DNA of 64,000 bases from positions 1 through 64,000 of the forward strand of contig NZ_CP083669.1 in NCBI RefSeq assembly GCF_020097835.1, given 5' to 3'. Made by a program: the position numbers and the translations under genes. The notes beneath the pieces were generated by a model. It was not told where the DNA came from. It was given only the letters and a program-made list of their open reading frames with translations, and made no database searches. This document shows positions 17,001-25,110 of this stretch, piece by piece (positions within the stretch are counted from its first letter, which is position 1; each line of letters begins with the position of its first letter). Source of the DNA: Haloprofundus halobius. Lineage in GTDB: Archaea > Halobacteriota > Halobacteria > Halobacteriales > Haloferacaceae.

Positions 17001-17908
17001 GCGGTTCAGCAGCCGACGAAGAGAACGAAGGAAACGAACGAAACGAAGGGAACGAAGGGGAAGACAGGGACAGCACCAACCCACTCTTTGGAGCTCCTGA
17101 GTCAACTGAGTCAGAAGAGCTAGTCGGTGAAGAAGAGGAGACAGTTGTCGACGAGAACGGATCGTCACCAGTACAGGCTGGTGGTGTAACCGTCCCGGAT
17201 GACGAGCTTCGACGGCGCGGGCTTACTCACGACGACATCCGCTTCCTGACCCGCATCCTCGACGTCATGAATGGTGACGCACCGGATCATGGACTCTTGG
17301 ATTCAATGAGTGCGTTCAAGAACGACTTTGACAACCTCGACGTGCAACGGCTCGTCGATCAAGACCTGCTGGAGGAAGGACGAGCGTGCGGTCGGAAGTA
17401 CTACACCGTACTCCCGGCGGGGCGAGAACTGCTCGGCCAGAAACTCAAGGTCGGTCCTGGTCAGGGAGATGTCGGGGAGAAGACGCCGCACAAGGTTGGT
17501 GTGAAGCTGCTTGAACTGTGGTTAGACTCCCACGAAGACGTCGCACAGGTCGAATCCTACTATGAGTACGATGAGGAGACGGTGTTCGATGTTGTCGGTC
17601 TCGATGCTGACGGAGACCTCGTGTGGGTCGGTGAAGCTGAACTCGCGAGTAACAACAAACACGCGCCGGTCGGCGACTACGACAAGCAGAGTGCGGTGGA
17701 TGCGAACGCTGTCTGGGCGTTCAACAGACGCGAGACTGCCGTCGAGGTGCTGGACTGTCTTTCTGAGGCTGATCGAATTGAGAGCAGTGTGAGCGGGCGT
17801 GCGGCCCGGTCGTTTTCGGACATTCGAGAGGCCGTTGAATCATTCGACGCAGCGGGCCTAACGACGATTCGGAGCTTCAACAAACTCGACCAAGAGTTCA
17901 ACAAATGA
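14063..17908 (+). CDS. VirD4/TraG-like coupling ATPase with long C-terminal extension
   Basis: A 1281-residue protein expected to bring DNA to the secretion channel. The motor has Walker A STGGGKSK (about residue 509), VVIVDPKGDG (about 532) and LIIEEAAPVAST (about 775). A disordered acidic linker (about 930–1050) includes ENEGNERNEGNEGED, encoded by five 9-bp ACGAR repeats at 17016–17060. After it come a winged-helix-like region (about 1060–1130) and a final domain with FDVVGLDADGDLVWVGEAEL. That last pattern recalls PD-(D/E)XK folds but has E in place of the usual lysine. It overlaps both neighbours. The C-terminal domain assignment is tentative. Confidence 0.8.
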   Translation: MREYLRVTPTSEGLDPEGIPRVLESLHKLTTTESTGLAQKLNPLNSDTPLRFEFLALSEGADDPVEFFYGADEHFDTLEKRLRSIYPETFDIERVDVDVASRLIQPVEFTRAEFLEHYEAGQLQYEFGPDEQHELVDEDRSQDQTPAAEASPFADGGAAVESSAGHFVEVGDTALELAPPSEIPDEQPLTTLEKPTETDEGTILARPTIDATSPVGVRWSGSTTRKNDWMTSLTPFASGDGDDALVAVDQPGATLASLVDHLMEAASPVAFQVVFQRRASWQSDAEVRKEDLVDGRDTFFQEVVGSFLEVEDQRSDHDEKQLSESVEKRIEYIDAKNPKRSFTANIRAVGVPTGDEARDELAAQMDSLRPVFDPVDGPYYEVEGKRLRADGFREKTKEKNAQTALRQLLDREITTGRGKTRPDFVLSGTELANFVLVPSSEQLTVEGTRGTRAEQQSRNPLPWPNPDLVQQFQEGMAIGYALDENGEPRPDPIRVPPDLLTTHYGRFASTGGGKSKAIINDALSLRETTGGPVVIVDPKGDGMCANYLRCHYERFNGLDDVYQFRVPETVPAFSFFDIRPALEAGRPREDAIQDKVDHFHDILRMIMGREQYGQAFVANEILSYLIKALFDEEYGSDVFGLDDLFAAALRMQRERTVPPVSADNRNVEESLTRHFAKDDHRFQVSMDAVGNRLDKLREDAHLRRIFSHVPEQNDAGEYVDNRFDFREFLDEDATILFDLGDLRPEAQRAITLLLLSNLWDAVQVRRRDGKTDYENLTNLIIEEAAPVASTKLVSEQLLPQGRSFGLSMGLVMQFPGQVRNRNERAYDEVLNNIKTKLIGNISIERDLAESLAHEDLSPTDLRNRVNTLPSGEWIAQLPSPSFGKTGPAPFSVKPLPIAAGHPESDEPLSVEQEDHFESVALPRLSERTQTQYGLAEATSESESGDTEGWGSRPTDERSTSEESASPVDTTQSSFIGQATSGSAADEENEGNERNEGNEGEDRDSTNPLFGAPESTESEELVGEEEETVVDENGSSPVQAGGVTVPDDELRRRGLTHDDIRFLTRILDVMNGDAPDHGLLDSMSAFKNDFDNLDVQRLVDQDLLEEGRACGRKYYTVLPAGRELLGQKLKVGPGQGDVGEKTPHKVGVKLLELWLDSHEDVAQVESYYEYDEETVFDVVGLDADGDLVWVGEAELASNNKHAPVGDYDKQSAVDANAVWAFNRRETAVEVLDCLSEADRIESSVSGRAARSFSDIREAVESFDAAGLTTIRSFNKLDQEFNK

Positions 17909-18789
17909 GTTGGCGACAAGCGACTCGGGAGGAGATCTACAGGTACTACGCCGATGAGTTCCCCTCATACCTCGACGAGCTCCCGTCGTTCATCACAGCG
18001 AAGGGACCGAAACAGTACGCACTCGCGTTTCGGGAACCCCACCCAGTACGGAAAGAGGGAGTTCCAGACAAGGACTTCATTCGGCGAGATACGTGGCAGA
18101 CGAATACCGCCGGTGAGCGCACCACGGCAACGTTCCACGACTTCGACGACGTCCTCGAGTTCATTCGGCATCCAGCACGGAATGATCCACTTGGTCGGAG
18201 TAACTTCGCGCTCGCAGATCCCGACCTGCTCGACAAACCAGACCCGTGTCCTGATGCAGTCTATTACGCGCTGGATCACTGGGAGCGGCCTTGGGTCCTC
18301 CTCGTCGACATCGATGCGAAAGATATCGCCAGGAACCGAGCAGCGGATACAGTCTCGGAGGACGTCGACGACCGGGATGACGATGCGTGCCTCAACACCG
18401 CAGGGATTCTCGACGCCGCTCCCGAAGGGTATCCGTATGCCTTTGAGGATATCGAACGGGCCATCGAGTACGGCTTCGAGCTGCGGGACATTTTCGAGGA
18501 CGACTTCAACGCCGAGGAGACGATGGTGGTATACAGTGGTCAAGGCGTTCACGTCTATCTCCTCGATACGGACCCTGCCCATCGGTACGACGCCAAGAGT
18601 CGAGAAGTGCTGAACGACCTTCTGCAAGACACCTACGAGATCCCTATCGACCCAGTAGTTACCGCCGACCGTCGTCGAGTCGCCCGACTACCCTACTCGT
18701 TGCATGCAGACGTCTGCAGTATCGTCACGCCGATAGAGAGCCCGAGCTTTGACGTTCAGTCTGCAACACCGGAGGTGCTCAAGGGATGA
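17905..18789 (+). CDS. PriS-like archaeo-eukaryotic primase catalytic subunit
   Basis: A 294-residue protein with the AEP primase layout: the metal-binding pair in LLVDIDAKD (about residues 131–139), SGQGVHVYLLD (about 210–220) and a basic RRRVARLPYSLH segment (about 255–266). It overlaps the coupling-protein gene and the PriL-like gene by 4 bases each, so it is translated with the transfer machinery. A plasmid primase in a transfer operon would fit priming of the complementary strand of transferred DNA. Polymerase activity is inferred from motifs. Confidence 0.85.
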   Translation: MSWRQATREEIYRYYADEFPSYLDELPSFITAKGPKQYALAFREPHPVRKEGVPDKDFIRRDTWQTNTAGERTTATFHDFDDVLEFIRHPARNDPLGRSNFALADPDLLDKPDPCPDAVYYALDHWERPWVLLVDIDAKDIARNRAADTVSEDVDDRDDDACLNTAGILDAAPEGYPYAFEDIERAIEYGFELRDIFEDDFNAEETMVVYSGQGVHVYLLDTDPAHRYDAKSREVLNDLLQDTYEIPIDPVVTADRRRVARLPYSLHADVCSIVTPIESPSFDVQSATPEVLKG

Positions 18790-20297
18790 CCCGGTCGACG
18801 CCTGTTAAGGAGGAGCGTACCGCCTATCGCGTTGCGACCCTCCCCCTCGAATACGGCACGACACGCATCAACCAGCTGTTCACGCGGGGCTACAATCGCT
18901 ATATCGTCGACGGCGAAGACCAACCAGACGATCTGTTGAATGACCTCGAGCGGTTCGGGACAGCGGCGTTCAAAGAAGACGTCAGGGCCAATGCCGCAGA
19001 GGAGCCCTTCGTCGACGAGCCCGGAACTCTCGCCGTCCTCGCGACGTTGAGCGCGATCTGTGTCAAGGCTCACCCGAAGTTCGAGCACGCCCCACCACGA
19101 AAGGTGCAGGTCCTCTACGATATTCGCGAGCTCTATGTCAACAACCTCGCGTCTCTCCTGCGAGAATTCGGTGACGGGAGTCTTCAACAGGATATTGCAG
19201 AGGTGTTGTACGCGAAAGACCCCGGAGAGGATGGTCCGCACCCTGGTCGCGTTTGTACAGGGATCAAGGAGATTCCCGAATTCCGTGAGGGGTTGTATCT
19301 CGAAATCCCGATGGCTGCGGCGTCAAGGGACTGTCTCGTTCACGCCGACACCGAGCCAGGAGAGACCGGAGAACTACTCACTCGCATCAAGGACAACTGC
19401 CTCTACATACCGGTCGGTGATTTCGACACGAAGTATCGCGAGTACGCCAGACGTGCGTTCAAGAAGCTCCTGCGAGTCCAAGAGGAGAACCTCTCAGAGG
19501 ACCAGCTCACGTGGCTAACGACGAATGAGTCGGCCATCACAGAGCGCATCGACCGCTTCATCGAGACGGGGCACCACGAACGAATCTGGCGAGATTGGAA
19601 CCCCGGTGAGCGGACCATCCGTGTGCTCCGGGACGCGATTCGAGACGTTCCAGATGAGGTCGTCTCACTGGGGGAGTTCCACTCGGCGAAGGAGCTGTTT
19701 GAAGCAGTAGAGGCGTACGACCCAGAAGCGGACTGGAAGCGAGACGTGTGTAATCGTATCTCCAGTCCTCGGAGTCTTGGGAATCTCCTTGCATCTCAAC
19801 GCGACCACCGGAATCTCACTATCCGACAGCACGGAAATACGAACCACTACCGGATTCAGGAGTCTTCGCGTGGCGTCCAGCCTCTTGATGTTGAGTCGAT
19901 CGAAGATCTGTTCGAACTCCCCTGTATGGCGAACATGGCCGAACGCCTCTACGAAAAGAAGCCAGTCCGAAAGGATCTGTACAGCTTTGCTCGGATGGTG
20001 ATGTGGCTGCCCCAGTACCAGGACAATGACCTCGAGACCATTGTCACAGATCTCAAGGATGTCTTCTCACGGTGGCCGTGGTACGACGAGCAGGTCACCG
20101 ATTACCAGATTCGCTACGAGTTCTCGAATACGATTGGGGGCGACACCCCGCTTCCGATGAACTGCGACAACGACGATATGCAGCGGTACTGCATCGGACA
20201 GGAGCAGTGCCCCTACTCGATCTGGGGGAGCCTTCCCTTCCCAGATGCGATGTACGACCAACTGGATGAGGCCGAATCTACCGGCGAAGAGTTCTAG
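18786..20297 (+). CDS. PriL-like primase large subunit with Fe–S cysteines
   Basis: A 503-residue protein whose C-terminus matches the PriL iron–sulphur domain. Four cysteines are placed as in PriL: C380 (LPCMAN), C460 (MNCDND), C469 (RYCIGQ) and C475 (EQCPYS), followed by SIWGSLPFPDAMYD. The N-terminal half is helical. PriL stabilises the catalytic subunit and helps start the primer. The 4-base overlap with the PriS-like gene supports a heterodimer. It is the last gene of the secretion operon. Confidence 0.85.
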   Translation: MTRSTPVKEERTAYRVATLPLEYGTTRINQLFTRGYNRYIVDGEDQPDDLLNDLERFGTAAFKEDVRANAAEEPFVDEPGTLAVLATLSAICVKAHPKFEHAPPRKVQVLYDIRELYVNNLASLLREFGDGSLQQDIAEVLYAKDPGEDGPHPGRVCTGIKEIPEFREGLYLEIPMAAASRDCLVHADTEPGETGELLTRIKDNCLYIPVGDFDTKYREYARRAFKKLLRVQEENLSEDQLTWLTTNESAITERIDRFIETGHHERIWRDWNPGERTIRVLRDAIRDVPDEVVSLGEFHSAKELFEAVEAYDPEADWKRDVCNRISSPRSLGNLLASQRDHRNLTIRQHGNTNHYRIQESSRGVQPLDVESIEDLFELPCMANMAERLYEKKPVRKDLYSFARMVMWLPQYQDNDLETIVTDLKDVFSRWPWYDEQVTDYQIRYEFSNTIGGDTPLPMNCDNDDMQRYCIGQEQCPYSIWGSLPFPDAMYDQLDEAESTGEEF

Positions 20298-20601
20298 CTC
20301 TGCTGGGAACCAATTGGATGCGATCAAAGCGGCTCTGTTGGAATCCTCAATCACTGACGGTTCGTTGAGGCCGTGCTGAATTGAGTGCGTGAGTTGGTCA
20401 AGCAATGTTCCTGGCCTCAGTGTTACGTACAGAGGATGCTGGAACACTCTCAGGTACCGCATTGGTGATCCCACTGTTTAGGTCAAGATGCACCTAGTAC
20501 CGAACCCTGGGCCGAGAGATCAGGCGTCCGGGCACAGTGGCGTCAGGAGTACGGTCCGAACAGTCACAGACCTTTACACCTGGGAGCCAACAGTACGGAC
20601 A
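20298..20601. repeat. Intergenic region with a solitary IS-end-like sequence
   Basis: No convincing gene. GGCTCTGTTGGAATCCTCAA at 20331–20350 matches the end sequence seen at 25704, 33724, 35466–35484, 44415 and 44574–44589, typical in form of haloarchaeal IS/MITE termini. No partner end or transposase is visible here, so it is a relic. TTTACA near 20572 is the likely TATA box of the next gene. Confidence 0.55.
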
Positions 20602-21258
20602 ATGGCTACTGAGGCGACGTTCACGGTTCCGTCAGACCAGTTCCCCTTGGGGACAGTGTTCACCCAACTGCCGAACGTGACGGTCACGCTGGAGCGACTT
20701 ATCCCTGCACAGGACGTGGTGATCCCGTACTTCTGGGTGCGGGGAACCGAAGTCGACGACATCGAGAGCGCGTTCACCGAGCACCCCGGCGTGCAGGCGA
20801 TTCGGCTCGTTGACTCTGTCGGGGACGAGTATCTGTTACGCGTCGAGTGGGCGTTAGATTACGACGACGTGCTCACCATCCTGGCTGAGACAGAGGTTCC
20901 ACTAATCGAGGCCACCGGGACACACCAACAGTGGACGTTCGAGGTCCGCGGTGACGACCGAAGCGACGTCGCAGACTTTCAACGACGCTGTCGAGAGCTA
21001 GACATCCCGATCACGTTGACGGAGCTGCACGCACTGACGCCGGTTGAGACGGGGACCGAAGCCGCCCTCACTGACACGCAGCAAGAGGCGCTGGTGCTTG
21101 CCTACGAGCGTGGGTACTTCGAATCCCCCCGCGAGGTCACGTTGGAAGAACTCGGCAAGGAACTCGGCATCTCACAGCAGGCCGTCGGCTCCCGCCTCCG
21201 CGGGGGGATCAAGCACGTCCTCGGGAGCACGCTCTCCGCCCTGACAGCCCGCCCCTGA
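20602..21258 (+). CDS. Bat-like regulator with HTH_10 domain
   Basis: A 218-residue haloarchaeal regulator. Residues 1–155 are the bacterio-opsin-activator-type sensor region. Residues 165–215 hold the HTH_10 domain (LTDTQQEALVLAYERGYFES, then LGKELGISQQAVGSRLRGG). ATG 20602 is chosen because TTTACA about 28 bases upstream fits a leaderless promoter and the fold starts there. The upstream in-frame extension to 20488 runs through noncoding sequence. Targets are unknown. It opens a cluster of chromosomal-type regulators. Confidence 0.85.
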   Translation: MATEATFTVPSDQFPLGTVFTQLPNVTVTLERLIPAQDVVIPYFWVRGTEVDDIESAFTEHPGVQAIRLVDSVGDEYLLRVEWALDYDDVLTILAETEVPLIEATGTHQQWTFEVRGDDRSDVADFQRRCRELDIPITLTELHALTPVETGTEAALTDTQQEALVLAYERGYFESPREVTLEELGKELGISQQAVGSRLRGGIKHVLGSTLSALTARP

Positions 21259-21328
21259 TTGGATACTTAAAATAGGTTTGTACCTGAAAAGGGTAGTGTG
21301 ATTGCCGTCGGACGCCTGCCTTAGTACT

Positions 21329-21688
21329 ATGGTTGGGACTTCTACCGCCTTCGACTCGGTGCTCGACCTGTGTCAACACCAGCACCGCCGAATCGTTCTT
21401 GGAACGCTCGCAGAAGAACAGCGGTCGTTAACACTCGACGACCTTACGAAGGCTATCCTCAAGTACAATCATCAGACGCCACTGACAGAGGCGTCCGAAG
21501 ACGTACTAACAAAAATTCGCCTCTCGTTGTATCATGTCCACCTCCCAAAGTTGGCCGCGGAAGGACTCATCGACTACGATTCAGAACGCCACCTCGTGGA
21601 ACCGACCGAGCAATTAGATCAGGTGCAGCCGACCCTGTCAACGATTCTTGATGCCGATTCCTCGCTCGAAGCACCGATAGAACTGTAA
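21329..21688 (+). CDS. DUF7344-like winged-helix protein
   Basis: A 119-residue haloarchaeal HTH protein with the hallmark SLYHVHLPKLAAEGLIDYDS (residues 68–87). An N-terminal segment resembles ArsR-type winged helices (HRRIVLGTLAEEQRSLTLDD). ATG 21329 is preferred over the upstream in-frame codon at 21302. CTTAAAATA near 21266 may be the promoter, which would leave a short leader. It is paralogous to the gene at 24592 and probably regulates transcription. Confidence 0.8.
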   Translation: MVGTSTAFDSVLDLCQHQHRRIVLGTLAEEQRSLTLDDLTKAILKYNHQTPLTEASEDVLTKIRLSLYHVHLPKLAAEGLIDYDSERHLVEPTEQLDQVQPTLSTILDADSSLEAPIEL

Positions 21689-21753
21689 TGCCGATCAACC
21701 ACTCACATTCCTCGTTCAAACCCCGACAGCGGTGAAATAGAGGGATACTACAG

Positions 21754-21936
21754 ATGGCAAAACAGCGTGACGGTCAACTCACCCGAACGGTCGCCAAGTG
21801 CGATACCTGTGGGTCGATCTACGTGGCTAAGATAAGCTCCGACGGATCGTTCTATTTGGATGGGCTGTCGGAGTGTCCCTGTGGCGATGAAGAACTCATA
21901 TTACCCGCCTCGTCCCCTGGCAGTATCGATCAGTGA
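21754..21936 (+). CDS. Small zinc-ribbon-like protein
   Basis: A 60-residue protein with CDTC (residues 16–19) and CPCG (residues 41–44), spaced as in a small zinc ribbon. Haloarchaea have many such miniproteins, some regulatory. It follows the DUF7344-like gene by 65 bases and may use its own promoter. No specific family is recognised. Confidence 0.62.
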   Translation: MAKQRDGQLTRTVAKCDTCGSIYVAKISSDGSFYLDGLSECPCGDEELILPASSPGSIDQ

Positions 21937-22068
21937 ATGTCCCGTTGGGTGCCAGAAGGTCCGAACCGGTGTGGCTGAACGTATCCTCTCTTTGCGGCAT
22001 GCAGTTCGTGACAGATACTGGGTAGATAACTGACTGCTATGTTAGGTTGTTCACCTACAGACTAGGTC

Positions 22069-22275
22069 TCATGATAGCCGTACACGGTCGATTTTAGCGA
22101 CATTCGAATTCCTAACGTACTCAATAATGCAGTCCTCGCAAACGGGTGCCCGGTAGATCTTCCCACTCTCGTATGTAACTTTCGTGACTTTCCCATCCTC
22201 ACTTTGACAGTCGGTACATTCGATTGTTGATTGAAGGGAGAGAAACGGATTCTCATGTTCTACAGAACGGTTCAT
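22069..22275 (-). CDS. Small zinc-finger-like protein, 68 residues
   Basis: A 68-residue protein on the minus strand with CTDC (residues 20–23) and CEDC (residues 46–49), a two-knuckle zinc site around a short beta region (VTYESGKIYRAPV). It stands alone between the zinc-ribbon gene and the Lrp regulator. Its codon use is more AT-rich than the region. Function unknown. Confidence 0.6.
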   Translation of the reverse strand: MNRSVEHENPFLSLQSTIECTDCQSEDGKVTKVTYESGKIYRAPVCEDCIIEYVRNSNVAKIDRVRLS

Positions 22276-22429
22276 GGTTTCACTACATGCTACAGTGACT
22301 TTACCTTGTTGTGATTATCTGGGTTACAGAGCTGACACTCTATCCTTCTGAACTGGTGTTGCGTCTATTATCTATACTAAGCGAATCAAGGGAATTAACT
22401 TATTGGCGGCTCCCGTACCGTTCTTGCCT

Positions 22430-22918
22430 ATGGCTTCGGACGAACTTGACCCGGTTGACAAAGGTATCCTGTATCTCTTGCAGGAAGATGCCCGGAATAA
22501 CACGACGAGCGCCATCGGGGAACAGGTCGGCGTCTCGTCCAGTACGGTCGCCAATCGCATCAAGAAGCTCGAAGAGGGCGGCATTATCACGGGATACCAC
22601 CCGACGATTGACTACGAGCAAACGGGGATGGGCCATCACCTGCTCGTCATCGGGACGGTTCCAATTGACGACCAAGAGGAGATTGTTGACGACCTCGTTA
22701 GTGTTCCGGGTGTAGTGAGTGTCAGTGAGTTATTAACCAATAACGCAAACCTCTCAATTGAGTTGGTCGGGCAGAACAAGCAAGAAATTGAGAAAAGCAT
22801 CGGTGAGATGAGCGAGTTGGGCGTCGATATTGAGCGCATGGATTTGCTGAAGCGGGTTCGAGCGTTCCCTTACAATCACTTCGGAAAGGAATTCACGAAC
22901 GAGGACGACGCTGGATAA
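22430..22918 (+). CDS. Lrp/AsnC-family transcription regulator
   Basis: A 162-residue protein with an AsnC-type HTH (LDPVDKGILYLLQEDARNNT, then VGVSSSTVANRIKKLEEGGI) and a RAM-like ligand-sensing domain from about residue 65. AATTAACTTATTGG about 28 bases before ATG 22430 fits a leaderless promoter. Lrp-type proteins sense small molecules and bind DNA as dimers or octamers. The similar regulator at 25111 has the same two-domain plan. Confidence 0.9.
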   Translation: MASDELDPVDKGILYLLQEDARNNTTSAIGEQVGVSSSTVANRIKKLEEGGIITGYHPTIDYEQTGMGHHLLVIGTVPIDDQEEIVDDLVSVPGVVSVSELLTNNANLSIELVGQNKQEIEKSIGEMSELGVDIERMDLLKRVRAFPYNHFGKEFTNEDDAG

Positions 22919-22999
22919 TTCCCCGGCACTATTTAAGTCTCTGTGGATTTTATCAAATCCTCGACATACTTATCCGATGCGCTAGCCTAGTCGTTTCTA

Positions 23000-23251
23000 A
23001 TGAGTCAGGTTCAGACCATCGAGACGGATAGTCGGAGTGTGAGTCAGGCAGTAATAGATGTAATAGCTGCCGTTGAGGGTACTCCACCTACGGAATTAAC
23101 GCCGCCACTGTACGACGTAGTTGACCCCGAGGCGTTGGACAACGTGTTCGCTGGGAAGGCATCGCTGGGTAAGGTGGTGTTCAACTACAACAGTTACGAG
23201 GTTAGTGTGGAGGCCGATGGCTATGTGGCCGTCACGGACCACACTCGATAG
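23000..23251 (+). CDS. HalOD1 output-domain protein
   Basis: An 83-residue protein matching the haloarchaeal HalOD1 output domain: VSQAVIDVIAAVEGTPPTEL, then PPLYDVVDPEALDNVF, then VVFNYNSYEVSVEADG. The domain is common in haloarchaeal signalling proteins and often stands alone. It has its own short upstream region and no operon partner. Its molecular role is not known. Confidence 0.85.
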   Translation: MSQVQTIETDSRSVSQAVIDVIAAVEGTPPTELTPPLYDVVDPEALDNVFAGKASLGKVVFNYNSYEVSVEADGYVAVTDHTR

Positions 23252-23282
23252 CTACCGTCAGCAAGAAACTTACGGCGCTACC

Positions 23283-23489
23283 TCATCGACCTACCGGTTC
23301 CCCTCGGCGAATCTCGTCCCAGGTCTCGTCGAACTGGACCCCGTTCTTCACGACGCGTTCGTCTCTGTCCCGGGTGAGGATGCCCTTCGTCTCTAATTCC
23401 GAAAGGGAGGGGCGGGATCGGAGGCGGAGTCTCGCCACGTCCTCGTTGGCAGATGGGGGTTCGTCTTCGAATAGTGTGCGTGGACGCAT
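23283..23489 (-). CDS. Short helix-turn-helix-like protein or fragment
   Basis: From ATG 23489 a 68-residue frame reads MRPRTLFEDEPPSANEDVAR and ends with a segment (LSELETKGILTRDRDERVV) typical of the wing of haloarchaeal HTH proteins. It may be a short regulator or the remnant of a larger one. It lies 115 bases downstream of the TrmB-like gene on the same strand. Confidence is low. Confidence 0.4.
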   Translation of the reverse strand: MRPRTLFEDEPPSANEDVARLRLRSRPSLSELETKGILTRDRDERVVKNGVQFDETWDEIRRGEPVGR

Positions 23490-23604
23490 TACGTACTTGG
23501 GTTCGTCGCTATTGCGCCCTTGAGGAGACTCCCAACAGTTAGCCGGTCTATTTCCTGTAGTCATCACTTTGTTCGTGCAGTCTGGCAAGGGACCCGCTGC
23601 CTGG

Positions 23605-24423
23605 CTACGTCGCCGGGTCCGCCAGGGGGAGCAGCCCCGAGGAGATTATCCGGCGAAGGAGGACGACGATACCGTTCTCCAGGCCGTTGGCGAAGATCGC
23701 CTGCTCGTGTGAGCCGTCGTAGTGGCCGTCCGGATAGAAGGAACTGACCAACAACGTCATGCGGTCGACCAACAGCAAGCGGCTGATGGCAACCTCGTCG
23801 TCGCTCGCCGGCCCCAAGAGCCAGTTCAGGTCGGTTTCGAACACCTTCACGGATGGCAGTTCGGTACCGAGCTTGGCGATGATCGCATCCGTTTCGCCAC
23901 CGATAATCACGTCGACGCCGCGGTCGACCGCGTCGTGGAGCCGCTCGTACAACGCCTCCGTCAAAAGTTCCTCCTCGACGACCAACAATACGATCTCCGA
24001 GTCGGCGTCCTCCAGCAGCGTGTGTGTCCGGGACTCGATGCCATCGTGGCCTGACAGCGTCCAAACCTCCTGCATTCGGTCGCTGTCGTCAACCTCCGGC
24101 TGGAGATCGAGCGCTTCCAGGTGTGACTGAAGGGTGTCGATCCGCGTGTCGTACTGCTGACGGAGAGTCGCTACAGCCTCCTCGATACTGACCGCGCGAA
24201 ACTGCTGGGGACTGGAGTGTTGCACTTCGACTAGCCCCTTTGACTCCAGCACTCGGACGGCGTCGTACACCCGGGTCCGAGGAACCTCGGAGGTCTCGCT
24301 GATTTCCTTGGCGGTCCCTTTCGAGAGTTGGGTCAATGCCAGGAAACTCCGCGCCTCGTACTCCTTCAGCCCGAGCTCCTGTAACAGACTCACCGTCTCG
24401 GATTTACGTTGTCGATCTGTCAT
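23605..24423 (-). CDS. TrmB-family transcription regulator
   Basis: A 272-residue protein with the TrmB winged helix (LLQELGLKEYEARSFLALTQ, then SEVPRTRVYDAVRVLESKGL) at residues 13–65. A coiled-coil linker (about 80–110) and a PLD-like C-terminal sensor domain (about 115–265) follow. TrmB proteins regulate sugar or central metabolism genes in archaea. It is full length for the family. The gene is divergent from nothing close and lies among other regulators. Confidence 0.88.
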   Translation of the reverse strand: MTDRQRKSETVSLLQELGLKEYEARSFLALTQLSKGTAKEISETSEVPRTRVYDAVRVLESKGLVEVQHSSPQQFRAVSIEEAVATLRQQYDTRIDTLQSHLEALDLQPEVDDSDRMQEVWTLSGHDGIESRTHTLLEDADSEIVLLVVEEELLTEALYERLHDAVDRGVDVIIGGETDAIIAKLGTELPSVKVFETDLNWLLGPASDDEVAISRLLLVDRMTLLVSSFYPDGHYDGSHEQAIFANGLENGIVVLLRRIISSGLLPLADPAT

Positions 24424-24591
24424 TGGTTGGTCTCGTCATGCCCGACTGGTTGAGAGGGGTAATTCACGCTCGGTCGGGATTTGGGTGACTGGGGGGCTTC
24501 CTTCTCGGAGTCGTGCCGAGAAGCCGGTGGCTCGGTCTGTGTGCGCCCACTGAGCCGGGAGAGCCACGTGCGGAGACGCTGGTTCATTGGG

Positions 24592-24948
24592 TTACGGCCA
24601 CCCTGCGGGCAGTTCGTCTTCGTGGTCGGCCATCAACTGGAGTAACGGAGCGATCTCGTCGAAATGCGGCCCCCGCCGGATCGTGTGGGTGTCCGCGTCC
24701 CACTCGATATAGCCCGTCTCGGCAAGTTTGGGTAGGTGCACGTGATACAGAGCCGTGCGCATCTCGGTGAGGGTGGCTTCGTCGACGGCGTCCGGGTCGC
24801 TGTCGGTGTGCCAGGCGGCAACCCGAGTGGTGAGACGGTCGAAGGAGACTGGAGTCGCCTGCTTGGCGAGATAGTCCAGGACGTACCGACGAGCGGGATC
24901 TGCCAATGTACTGAAGGTGTTGGTTACCCTCTCGGTCGATTCAGCCAT
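24592..24948 (-). CDS. DUF7344-like winged-helix protein
   Basis: A 118-residue paralogue of the gene at 21329, with the shared ALYHVHLPKLAETGYIEWDA motif (residues 67–86) and an ArsR-like beginning (LADPARRYVLDYLAKQ). The C-terminal region (GPHFDEIAPLLQLM) is typical of the group. It is a probable regulator. About 170 bases separate it from the TrmB-like gene, and no other gene is seen between them. Confidence 0.82.
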   Translation of the reverse strand: MAESTERVTNTFSTLADPARRYVLDYLAKQATPVSFDRLTTRVAAWHTDSDPDAVDEATLTEMRTALYHVHLPKLAETGYIEWDADTHTIRRGPHFDEIAPLLQLMADHEDELPAGWP

Positions 24949-25110
24949 ACCGTGGCAAGGACGTGCTCACGGATAACGATTGTTTCTCAGAAAATCACAA
25001 CATTTGAAATTCTCAACCGTACCCCAATACTGGTAGATATATTGAAATCCGGATGTGGGATGAGGGTCTATAGACGCGGATGAATTTGAAAAATCCAAGC
25101 AAGTCCCCGG

